Source of the DNA: Chlamydomonas sphaeroides
Lineage: Eukaryota; Chlorophyta; Chlorophyceae; Chlamydomonadales; Chlamydomonadaceae
Assembly (NCBI GenBank): GCA_001662425.1
Contig: BDDC01000017.1
Span: forward strand, 2,255-66,254
Direction: 5' to 3'
DNA length: 64,000 nucleotides
The position numbers were made by a program, and so were the translations under genes. The notes beneath the pieces were generated by a model, which did not search any database, had not been told where the DNA came from, and saw only the letters and a list, made by a program, of their open reading frames with translations. Of this stretch, positions 54,401 through 64,000 are shown in pieces. Numbering within the stretch: the stretch's first letter is position 1; the number at the start of each line of letters is the position of its first letter.

Positions 54401-57400
54401 TGTTAGGTAGAACAGAACCCCACACGCGTGTGTTTCATTGCGGTGTGCCCATACGTGTCTTGAGTGCGTGAGGGCATGGATGACCAGGTCATGCGTGTGG
54501 GGGGAGTGGCGAGGGCGCGCGCGGAAAGGGAGCAGGGGGCTTGAGCGTCGCGCGCTCGGGGTGTGTTCATGCGCAGGTGCGAGGCCTGGGGCGGCGGAGC
54601 CCTGCGGCTCGGGCCGTGCAGCCGTTTCTTGCACCCTCGCGAGCAGCTGCTGCCAGCCAGCCTGCGCGTGTGGCGGCTGGCCTGCTCGTGTGGTGGCTGG
54701 CGCACCTTCTCCGGGTTGTAGCAGGGGTGGCCCTTGAACACCTTGACGAAGCCCTCCGGCTGCATGGGGCTGCTGAAGTCCATGTCGTAGCGGTCCGCGT
54801 GGTAGGCCGTCTGGGAGCTGCGGGAACGGGGAAAAGGGCGAGCGCGCGGCGGGGGCAGCGGCAGCAGGTATCGAGGCCGAAACGTGGGCGGGGCCAGGGG
54901 AGCGGCTGGGGTTCGGCACGCACGCGCGTGGACCCAACCAAGGGCGCTGCTGGGCAAAGGTTGCCTTCCCTTTCCTTTCCTTTAATCTGCACTCTCTCTT
55001 TTGCAAGGGAGGGGCTGCGTAGAAGGGGGTATCGGTACGGACCGAGGCAGGCGCGCCGCAGCGAGGCCGTTGCGGCTGGGGGCGCGCCGGCTGGCTGGTG
55101 CTGCAGCCGGGGCGAGGCAGGACGGGGAGGGCCATAGCAGCGGCGACCCCACAACAACACAGAGCGCGCGCAGGGCGCGGCTGGTCGGGGCGCGTCGGCG
55201 GCACGTGCGGGGGGGGGGGCTGCATCCGGGGATGTTACGAACGCGTCGGCCATCGCCGTCGCCCGGGGAGGTGGGTNNNNNNNNNNNNNNNNNNNNNNNN
55301 NNNNNNNNNNNNNNNNNNNNNNNNNNNNNNNNNNNNNNNNNNNNNNNNNNNNNNNNNNNNNNNNNNNNNNNNNNNNNNNNNNNNNNNNNNNNNNNNNNNN
55401 NNNNNNNNNNNNNNNNNNNNNNNNNNNNNNNNNNNNNNNNNNNNNNNNNNNNNNNNNNNNNNNNNNNNNNNNNNNNNNNNNNNNNNNNNNNNNNNNNNNN
55501 NNNNNNNNNNNNNNNNNNNNNNNNNNNNNNNNNNNNNNNNNNNNNNNNNNNNNNNNNNNNNNNNNNNNNNNNNNNNNNNNNNNNNNNNNNNNNNNNNNNN
55601 NNNNNNNNNNNNNNNNNNNNNNNNNNNNNNNNNNNNNNNNNNNNNNNNNNNNNNNNNNNNNNNNNNNNNNNNNNNNNNNNNNNNNNNNNNNNNNNNNNNN
55701 NNNNNNNNNNNNNNNNNNNNNNNNNNNNNNNNNNNNNNNNNNNNNNNNNNNNNNNNNNNNNACGGGCGCCAGCAGGCGGAAGGGTTCAAGGGCAGATCCA
55801 TGGGCCGACACGAGGCAGGCGGTCGCCCAGCGAGTAAGGCATGTGTAGGGGAGCGTGGGGTGTGCGGTGTTGCATGCAAGGGGGAGGGAGGGGGCGAGAG
55901 GGCAGGCAGGCAGGCAGGAAGCGAGGGCGAGTTCGGGGGGGGGAGCACCGGGGCCCGTCTCGTCAAACACACAGGGCCCGGCGGTCGGGCCGCCGCCACG
56001 GCTGCCGCCCCCACGCAGCGCCCTCACTCCCCCCGCGACCGACCTCATCGTGCGGGAAGGTGAGGATGTGGTCCCTGCCGCCGCGGCGCTGCCAGTAGGG
56101 GTAGGTGCTGTTGATCCACTCGATGGCCTCATCAACCATGTTGACCATCTGCCGAATGCGGGGGCCTGGTGCGGCCAGGGAGGGAGGGCCGGCGGAGGGC
56201 AGCGGCAGGCGTGGCGCAAGGCAGGCGCCGGGCGGGCGGGCGCAGGGTCGTGGGGCTGCAGGCCGCAGGGCAGTCGGGAGCGGCTCACCGCCGGGGCCCT
56301 TGAACCAGGGCCAGTCCGCCCAGTTGCCTGCGGGTCGGGCCGGGAGTCCAGCAGGGAGGAGGGCACGTGGTTTGGAGGGCACGCGGCTTGACTACCCCAG
56401 CGCAGTCCGCCCGCTCGCGGCCCGCAGCTCCCCGGCGTTTTGTGTTCAGTTTCACGGAAGGCATCAGAGTAACACGCGACACCAGTCGGGGGGGCTACTT
56501 CGTGTGCCGGCGGCAGCGGGCCGCGGTCGCAGGCGCACCGATGGGGAAGGGCAGGCAGGAGGACTGCTGCGGGATGTAGAAAAAGTCGGCCTGCGGGCAG
56601 GCAGCAGCCGGGCAGCCGCCAGCGCGGGCAGTCAGGACCGGCGGCAGGCCCGGCAGGCGGCGCAGCTGACCCACAGCCCGGCCAGCCCCCGTTACGGCCG
56701 GCCGGCCCCGCCGCTGCCTTTCCAGCCCGCCTGCGCACCTCCTCCGGGTCAAATGTGCGGTGCTCGCTGATGAGCAGGAACTCGTGGATGAGCGTGTCCA
56801 CTGCGTAGACCCACACGTCGCTCCAGACCGTGTGGTTGCCGGGCCAGTCGTGGCGCCGGTACACGCACCACATCGGCGACACCCTAGCGCGGTGGGAGGA
56901 GCGTGCGGTGTTGGGATGGTGAGCGCGCTGGCTCAAGCCCGCCTCGGCTAAGGTGACGGAGCGGTGGGAGGGGCGGGGACCAGGGAGGGCGCTGAGGGAG
57001 CAGCGAACTGGGCATGCGGTGCTTGGGAGTCGAGATGTGCGCCCGTGCGTGCCGCTCCGTACGGCATGGCTGCGGTACCTGTATTGCAAGATGCGGGCCT
57101 GGTACAGCGGCTCCATGTCGTACACGTAGATGAGCGGCCGCTTGCGGGTGGCTGGCGACAGGCGGGTGCGGTTCGGCGGGCAGGGACGAGGGGGGTGCGA
57201 GGGCGTCAGTGGCAGCGCCGGGCAAGCGCGGCCTCCGTTGCCGAAGAATAGCGGCACGTAACATCCACAAGCACCTCCGTGTTGTGCAATGGCTGCGCGC
57301 CCTTGGTGGCATCACTGGTGGTGCCTGTGCCCTTCCCTCGGCAGCTCAGCACCAGCGCGTGAGGAGCAGCCCGGGCGACTGCGGTGCTGACGCCAGGTGC

Positions 57401-60286
57401 GGGGGCTCAGGGGCTGCGCACCCTTGGGGGGCGGCTCGCGGGCTGCCGGCGGCTCGTGCAGCACGCTGGCGAGCCAGGGCGTGGTGGGGATGGAGCTGGG
57501 CAGCAGCGGCAGCCCCGCCCTGCGCCGCGAGCAGTCGTGGCCGTAGTAGCCCTCGTCGCACCTGGGGAGGTGCCGCGTTGTGGCGTTGGGAGGGCAAGGC
57601 GTCAAGGCAGATGACAATGGCAGGTGACACGAGACGGTAGCGCTGATGCAACAACACACGGGGGGGGGGGTCCCCCAGGCAGCTGGAGCCCGTGGAGGCC
57701 ACAAAGTCCAGCTAGGTCGCGTCCTTTCCAGTGCGTGCGGGTCAGCGAGTGCAGCTCACGCGCTACCGCCCCGGGCAATTCCTGCCCCCGGCCCCGGGCA
57801 CAGCCGCCGCCGGCGACCACCGCCCTCGCGCCGCCCGCATGCAGCCTCACATGCAGAACCCAAGGTTGCAAGTGCCGTGCCCCGCGCAGGCACCCGGGCA
57901 GAAGTTCTCCACGGGCTCGTCACAGAAGGGGCCGCCAAAGGCGTCCATCCCACACGCCGCGCTCTGCAGGGCAGGGCCAACAAGGGACGGGGAAGACACA
58001 GGTGCCGGTTATGGCCAGGGTCAACGCACGCCTTGCCGGGCATCGCCCGGGCACCGCCCTCGCTGTCGCCCGGCCTTGCAGCCGCATGGTGCGCGCCTGG
58101 TGCCCTCCGCCTTGGCCCCTGGCGCCCTCCGCACTGGCCGCTCTCCGTCGCCCAGCTGGCCTGCCCAGCGTCGAGGGCCTCGCTGCCCGGCCCGGCCCCG
58201 CGGGCGCCATGGCCGGCTGTGCCCGCAGCCTGCCGCGCTCCGGCCGGCTGCACCCCGGCCTCAGCCCAAGCCCTCACCCATGTGGGCTTGGACACGTTGC
58301 AGTAGCCCATCTCGCCGTACACCAGGCTATACTCCACCTCGCCGAACGCACGCCGGCCGTCCCACGTCTGCGGGCCCGACGCCAGGGGGCAAAGGCAGGA
58401 CGGGGGCCATCAGCCGGACATGCGAGGTTGTAACGGGCTGCAGCCAAGCACAGCATTGCATGGCCCTGGCTGCGCCGGCGCTGGCTCCTCGTTGGCGCAA
58501 CTGCCGTGGCCCCCACCGCCCCTGCGCACCGTCTTTGGCGCCATGTGCTGCGTGACCAGGGGCCTGCCGCGGCGAATGGGCGGCGTGCCGGGCGCCGAGC
58601 CCTCAGGCGCGGGGACGCGGCCCATGGGTCCGTCGCAGTAGCAGATGCCCACGTCGTCGTCGCAGATGCCTGCGGGCGACGCGCGGGCGCTTGAACGGAC
58701 GAACACACGGCACCGCCCTAGCACGTGCACTAGCTCGGTACGAAGCCGTATGGCGGCCCCGGGCCAGGCGCGACCCCGTGGGCGGCCCCGCACACAGACC
58801 CAGGCATGCTACGGCCGCCGCGTGCAGCTCTGCTCCTGCATGAGTCCCATCGACGGCTACGGCCACGCAGGAGCCCCCGGCAGCAGGAGCCCCAATCACG
58901 CTCTGCGGTCTGATATCCACATGGCAACACATCCTCTTGCTAGTGTCCTCCCCAGCCGGCAGCAGGGCCCCGGCAGGCGGCAGCGCATGCGGCGGCCCTG
59001 TACGTGCGTTAATGTGTCAAGATGAACAGAAGCGTGTGCGCGGCGGCGCTTGCTCGCGCAGCAGCGCGGTGGATGTGCGGCGCCAACCACGGCAGCCCAA
59101 CGCGGCCGCTGACCTCCGCATCGCGAGTAGATGTTGTGCAAATTGGTCCAGTCCTTGTCCCGCTTGTCGGGCCCGATGTGCGACATGGGCTCCGTCCACA
59201 ACTTGTGCCCGGGGCTGCCGGGCCCGGGGGGCGCGAGGAGGGCAAGGCGGGAGGCAGGTCGGTACTGACACGACAGCCCTTACACGTCCAGCCTTGCGCC
59301 CTCGCAGGCCGGCGGGGCCACGAGGCGCTGTCCGTCCTGCAGCAAGCCCCGGGGCTCACGATTGCGTGTTGGTGCAAGGCCGCTTCTGCGGCTTCTCGCA
59401 GCCGGTTCCGGTCCAGCCGGCTGTGCACTCGCACAACCCTGTGTCGTAGTTGCAGCGTCCAACTGCCGGGGAGGGAGGAGAAGGAGGCAGTGGCGCGGAG
59501 CGGAAAAGGCATTGTGCAGTGAAGCGAAGAGAAGGAGGCACGTGGCGAGCTATGCGGTGATGTGGGGGAGAGGCGGCGAGAAGCGCTGGACTAGGCGAAA
59601 GAAGTCCGCTCCCCTACCAACCGGCATCACGGCAACCGCACCACGCTGCGGCCCTCACCGTTGTTACAGTTGGCCGGCGAACACTCCTTGTCGCCGCGGG
59701 GCGCGGGCTTCCAGGTGACGGGCTGCAGAGGACCGCGAGAGGACCCGGGGAGTCAGCATGGGCGGCTGCAGCACAGCTGGCCACGCCCCATGCCGGGTTG
59801 GGCGCTGCGCTTCAGGGTACGGGCCCTGCTGGCAGTGGCTGAGCCGGGGCTCACCTCCTGGGTCAGGAACTTCTCGCACCAGCTGCCCTTGGCCATGGAG
59901 CAGCGCAGCGGGATGGGCGCCTGCTCCGTGAGCGGGAACTTGCGCTCCTTGCTGAGGTTGGGGTGCCCATCGCCAGCGTGCTCCTCGTGCAGGCCGATGT
60001 CGGCCTGGTTGTGGGGCTGCTGCAGTTGCTGCGCAGACGCCAGCAGCGCTGAGCTGAGGGCAAGCTGCAGCGGGGCGCAGGGCAGGTGCAGGGCAAGGGC
60101 GACCCTTGAAAGCAGGCGGTTGCGGAAGGGGTGCAGAAGGGGTGCAGAAGGCGCTGCCAGATAGAGAGTTGCAGTCAGGGCACACCCAACCCCCGCTGTC
60201 CCCCGCTTGGCCCCATGCATGCGATCGACCAGACGTGGCCGCTGGGATGCAAACTCACCAGTAACACGGGTATGCACGGGCGGCAT
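51433..60286 (-). CDS. EGF-exostosin glycosyltransferase B (GT47), about 23 visible exons plus at least one in the gap
   Basis: Paralogue of the neighbouring gene. Exons, minus strand: 60286-59855, 59722-59659, 59462-59360, 59214-59114, 58669-58530, 58367-58278, 57963-57851, 57561-57422, 57151-57079, 56883-56739, 56590-56539, 56327-56289, 56165-56044, [gap], 54817-54706, 54327-54249, 54007-53934, 53696-53564, 53268-53196, 52940-52898, 52717-52670, 52297-52239, 51886-51814, 51564-51433. Phases agree on each side of the gap. The N-terminus has a hydrophobic anchor (VALALHLPCAPLQLALSSAL); the start is 60286 or the Met at 60220. EGF-like modules follow: NYDTGLCECTAGWTGTGC, GICDDDVGICYC, and CAGHGTCNLGFCMCDEGYYG. 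GT47 motifs: RPLIYVYDMEP, ADFFYIPQ, NWADWPWFKGPGG, RDHILTFPHDE, DIFLFFKGDVG, DYSDMLSRSLFCLVAG and GDGWSARLEDAVLHGCIPVI. Golgi sugar transfer is expected; acceptor unknown. About 813 aa are placed. Confidence 0.9.
52052..52259. repeat. Copy of an exon-intron junction in the following intron of glycosyltransferase B
   Basis: 52234-52259 is the 3' end of the exon encoding AHLGHVWHR together with its donor. 52052-52077 in the next intron repeats it with one difference in 26 bases. An AT-rich microsatellite lies between the two copies. Confidence 0.85.
52128..52206. repeat. (ATT)n-derived microsatellite
   Basis: About 79 bases of ATT/TAC triplets, partly with a 9- or 12-base higher order (TATTATTAC), in an intron of glycosyltransferase B. 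Almost pure A/T in an otherwise very GC-rich region. Confidence 0.95.
53796..53831. repeat. 9-base tandem repeat (GCCGTGGGG)n
   Basis: Four head-to-tail copies in an intron of glycosyltransferase B. No function seen. Confidence 0.9.
54391..54428. repeat. 38-base dispersed repeat, copy 2
   Basis: Identical over 38 bases to 11531-11568 and in the same orientation. It lies in an intron of glycosyltransferase B and is followed directly by a short GTGTGT run, so again it is associated with TG-rich sequence. Confidence 0.75.
55277..55761. other. Assembly gap (485 N)
   Basis: A run of N in glycosyltransferase B between the exon ending TFPHDE and the exon beginning with the codons for SQTAYHADRYDMDF. 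Family comparison says an exon of the central GT47 region, and possibly more, is hidden here. It must end in phase 2 to join the next exon. Confidence 0.99.
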
Positions 60287-60747
60287 GCGCCACCAGCTGG
60301 CGCCATTGCCCGACTAGGGAACCGACCACCCCAACTCGGTGTCCTCGGGACGGCCTTCGTATTGAGCAGATATCAATCAGCTTAGGCAAGCTGTGTGATC
60401 ATGTGCAGGCGTCCATGGCTAATGCGCGCTAGACCCCGTTTGGTGCTGCCGGCTTAGCTTCCCTATCAGCGTATCGACAAAAGACCAGACATGTCGTATG
60501 GTGGCCAGAGTACGCAGGGGGCACAGCACTAACCACGTCCCGATGCAGAGTGTTGTACCGACAGTCTCCCCAATTCGCAACACTCCTGTCTTTGCTTTGG
60601 TAGCTCACATCCTAAATATCTTGGACCTGCGTGCATAAATCACGAGCCTTTGCAAGCGGCCCCGCGGCATTCCACACTTGGTTCTAGCCTGTGGGCCGCG
60701 TGTCACATCGAACAGCCGCCTAGATGTCAGATTAACACCTAGCAAAA
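60287..60747. promoter_or_regulatory. Divergent promoter region (glycosyltransferase B / IFT80)
   Basis: About 460 bases between outward-facing start codons. Sequence from 60360 to 60740 is much less GC-rich than the genes. AAAAATG at the IFT80 start gives an A-rich context. Both promoters should be here. No X-box or other ciliary element can be assigned with confidence. Confidence 0.5.
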
Positions 60748-63700
60748 ATGCGGCTTAAGGTCAAGCAGAGCTCGGCGCAGGTTCATAGCGAGCTGACCGG
60801 GGCCATCGGCTGGAACGTTTGGAACGAACTTTTTACATGTAGCGATGACCAGACCGTCCACAAATGGAACATGCTCGGCGAGCCCGAGCAGAAGGTGGGT
60901 CAAGAGGCCGCGTGCATTAGACGCCGCGCATGTCCGCAATTCCAAGCGACTTCTTCGCGCCTACAGGTATGCGCGCTAGACGCGTACTACACGGACCTCC
61001 ACTGGTACCCCGTGAGCTCGAAGAAGAACCAGGCGGGCGGCACGGATGTCTTCGCGGTGGCCTGCACCGACGGTGCGCGTGCCACCCCTGCTGCGCACTA
61101 ACTTGCATCCCAGCTCGGGGGACTGATGTCTGCGTCGCTGTGTAGGCACGGTCAAGATTCTGGCGCGAACGGGGCGCATGGAGCGGTCCATCGAGGCGCA
61201 CAAGGGTGCTTGCATCTCCCTGCGCTGGAGCTATGATGGTGAGGCCCACTGGAAGCTGGCGGTCATGTCTGCTGGGTGTTTTCCCGCTTAATCCCGGGGT
61301 TATGGCGCAGGCACGGCGCTGGCGACGGCGGGCGAGGACGGGTCCGTCAAGATCTGGTCACGGAACGGCATGCTTCGCTCCACGCTAGCTCAGGCAGACA
61401 GCCCTGTGTACTCCATCGTGTGGGCATACGACTGCGACCAGCTATGCTACTGCACGGGCAGCAACGTGGTCATCAAGTCGTTGTCGTCCAACGCCAAGCA
61501 GAACGCATGGAAGGCGCACGACGGCATCGCGCTCAAAGTGGACTGGAGCCCCATCAACCACCTCATCGTCACCGGCGGCGAGGACTGCAAGTACAAGGTG
61601 CGAGGCCAGCCGTGGCACTGCATCCCGCCCACTGATGCACGTCGCCGCTCCTCTCGCCCCAGCCCCAACAGCTCGCAGCCTGCCCTGCCAGCCGTTCTGC
61701 GCCTCTGGCCTCGCCCTCACCCTCCCGCCTACATCCATGCCGCACACGCCAGGTGTGGGACAGCTTCGGGCGGTTGCTGTACCAGAGCAGCGTCTACGAC
61801 TACCCGGTCACGTCGGTGGCGTGGAGCCCCAGCGGCGAGCTGTTTGCGGTGGGCAGCTTCAACACGCTGCAGCTTTGCGACCGCATGGGCTGGGCGTACT
61901 CCAAGGTAAGGCACAGCTGCCCCGGTGATGCGGCAGGCTTGGGCTGCGGTGCGATCAGAGCTCCACGGCTGGGCTACGCCGTGGGCGCCAGCTTGAACGC
62001 GTTGGCGGGTTGCTAGGTGAAGTTGGGCAAGGGGGCACGCGTAGCGGGGAGGTCATATGGCCAAAGCTGGTGGCGCTGCCATGTACAAAGCCGAGCAGCG
62101 CCATGCAACGTATTGGCACTGAACTGGCAGCTGAACAAGTGCATTATCGCATGCGCTTGACAGTGTCGCCGATCCGGTGCCCAGCATGGTGCGTGGCGCC
62201 TCCTGCTGCACAGGATTCCCAGGCCTGACGTCCCTCGCCCCTGCCGGTCCCCAATGGTCACCGAACGCACGCAAGCATGCATGACTCTGCATGACGCCAT
62301 GCCTTGCTGCACCCCGCCTCATCAGATCCACCTCAAGGACACGGGCTCCATCATGGCACTCAGCTGGACCGCCGATAGCACCGCGCTGGCGGGCTCGGGC
62401 GGCAGCGGCGCGGTGGTGTTCGGGCAGGTGGTGGACCTTGCGCTGGAGGACGGCAAGATGCAGGCAAGCGCGGCGGAGCCGGGATCGGCGGCGGGCGAGG
62501 GCGCATGGGGAGGGGCCCGCTATTCGCGCCACGGCGCGTTGCGGGGCTGCCGAGTCGCATGCGTCGGCATGCCTGACGCGGTTGGATTGACGCGGGCTGG
62601 CTGGGGCTGCCGAGTTGTGTGCTGGTCGTCCAGCCTGGCGCAAGGCAGCTCGTGACATGTGGCGGTGTCCTGCGGCGCTCGGTCCTCGCGCGCAGGTGAC
62701 TGTGGTGGACGACATGCGCATCGTGGCCAACGACATCCTCAACGAGAACGCGGACGAGCTGCCCGAGTTCCGGGACCGCGTCATCAAGGTGTCGCTGGGT
62801 GAGTCGCCGCAGCAGGCTGGGGCCCGGGCTCGGGCGCTGGAGCGCCGCAACGCCAGCGGGCGTGGCTTCTTGGAGGCAGGCGCTTGACGTGCATGTGTGC
62901 TGCGTGTTGCGGCTGCGCAGGCTTCGGCTACCTCATCGTGGCCACGGCCACGCAGTGCCACATCTACAACACCAACAACCTGGGCACGCCGCACATCTTT
63001 GACCTGAAGGACACCGTCACCCTGCTGCTGCAGGTGCGGCCCGAGGGTCGGCGCACGCACCCGCCACCCTGCGCGCGTACGCCCGGCCCCATCACCTGCT
63101 CCCCATGCCCACCTGCCAACTCATCCCCTCCCGTCCTTGGTCCACCCCGCAGGCTGAGCGGCACTTCATGCTGCTGGATAACTCGGCGGGCATCCAGATC
63201 TACACCTACGAGGGCCGCATGATCTGCAACCCGCGCTTCCAGGGCCTGCGCACCGAGCTGCTCAACTCGCAGATGATCTCGCTCTCCAACGACACCATCG
63301 CGGTGCTGGACCAGCAGGCCTCAGGCACCACGGTGCGCTTCTTCGACACGGCGCAGGGCAAGTCGCTGGGCGACCCCTGGTCGCACACGCTGGAGGTCAA
63401 GGAGATTGCGCTCAGCCAGGCGGGCACCATCAACGACCGCCAGCTCATCATCATCGACCGCAACCGCGACCTGTACCTGCTGCCCATCATGAAGCGCAAC
63501 ATCGCCAAGCTGGCGGCCATGTGCGACTCGGCGCGCTGGCACGACGTGACGGCCATGCTGGCGGCCATGGTGGACCAGCGCCTGGTGAGCGGTCCATGCC
63601 GGCGCGCCGGTGCTGCAGCGCAGCAGCAGCTGGAGGTGCCGTGACCTTGGTTTTCAGAGCGACAGAGCGCGTATCCATTGTACCAAAGGGGCGCGGCCGT

Positions 63701-64000
63701 CGGGGGCAGGCACACCGTATCGACCCGACTCCCATGGCTCAAACGTTTGTCCATCGCCCCTCCCCCGCGCGTCCAGTGCGTGTGGTACTACCCGTCCGAG
63801 GTGTACGTGGACAAGGACCTGCTCGCCAAGACGCGCTATACCAAGTCGGACAGCGACTTTGGCAAGAGCGCACAGATCCAGCTGTTCGCGGGCAACCGCT
63901 GCCTGGTGCGCCGCTCCGACGGTGTGCTGGTGTCGGCGGCCACGTCGCCGTACCCGGCGGTGCTCTACGACATGGTCAAGCGGCAGCAGTGGGACAAGGC
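60748..64000 (+). CDS. IFT80: Intraflagellar transport protein IFT80, N-terminal 598 aa (runs off the window)
   Basis: IFT80 is a core subunit of the IFT-B complex that carries cargo along the ciliary axoneme; its WD40 propellers sit at the IFT-B periphery. Exons: 60748-60894, 60967-61072, 61146-61238, 61311-61597, 61753-61905, 62326-62463, 62696-62798, 62921-63033, 63153-63584, 63777 to the end; all phases close. It starts MRLKVKQSSAQVHSELTGAI. WD-repeat blades follow: WNELFTCSDDQTVHKWNM, ALATAGEDGSVKIWSRNG, KVDWSPINHLIVTGGEDCKY and VTSVAWSPSGELFAVGS. The second propeller includes QVTVVDDMRIVANDILNENA, TATQCHIYNTNNL and RFQGLRTELLNSQMISLSND, then KRNIAKLAAMCDSARWHDV and CVWYYPSEVYVDKDLL. The usual length is about 765 aa, so the C-terminal TPR-like helices lie beyond the window. 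The sixth intron has a GC donor (CAG|GCAAG). Its presence shows a ciliated organism. Confidence 0.96.

Noticed and set aside
54567..57257. An apparent 896-codon minus-strand frame running through the assembly gap.
   Set aside because: The middle is N, and the true exons of glycosyltransferase B lie in several frames inside it, separated by good GT-AG introns.

Overview
This is nuclear DNA from a green alga, most likely a volvocine or Chlamydomonas-like chlorophyte. The window is very GC-rich, every gene is cut by many short introns, and reading frames are padded with Ala/Gly/Pro-rich low-complexity protein from GGC/GCC-type repeats. TGTAA, the algal polyadenylation signal, sits behind several stop codons. 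Gene content fits a ciliated, walled green cell: IFT80, a hydroxyproline-rich secreted protein, EGF/exostosin-type (GT47) glycosyltransferases and a mitochondrial inner-membrane protein. Two runs of N (36261-36622 and 55277-55761) show a draft assembly. Nothing bacterial, viral or organellar was recognised.

Layout: the 3' end of an unrecognised gene (+, 100-1476); an RGG/Gly-rich protein (-, 2550-3499 for the clear exon); adenosine kinase (+, 4599-8066, 10 exons); a small mitochondrial protein resembling complex I subunit NDUFB4 (-, 9479-10133); mRNA cap guanine-N7 methyltransferase (+, 10545-14935, 10 exons); a secreted proline-rich wall-type protein (-, 16646-19516); Acinus, a SAP/RRM splicing-associated protein (-, 21612-24801, last exon unresolved); a coiled-coil protein possibly related to CCDC24 (+, 25275-29479); a PP2C phosphatase (+, 30502-32593); a large membrane protein of unknown function (-, 35616-43694, broken by a gap); two neighbouring EGF-exostosin glycosyltransferase paralogues (-, 44455-50789 and 51433-60286, the second with a gap); and the first three quarters of IFT80 (+, 60748 to window end).

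I assembled the exons by following splice phase. Almost every model closes in frame: ADK 346 aa, cap methyltransferase 513 aa, PP2C 358 aa, the wall-type protein 470 aa, the coiled-coil protein 791 aa and the first glycosyltransferase 677 aa from 19 exons. Three divergent pairs (10134-10544, 24802-25274, 60287-60747) share start-to-start spacers of about 0.4-0.5 kb that must hold both promoters.

The most unusual signals are (i) several introns carrying a near-copy of an adjoining exon edge, usually the exon 3' end plus its splice donor; (ii) four introns that appear to use a GC donor; (iii) a 38-base dispersed repeat found twice exactly and once degenerately; and (iv) a long acidic/Ala-rich insertion inside the RRM of Acinus.
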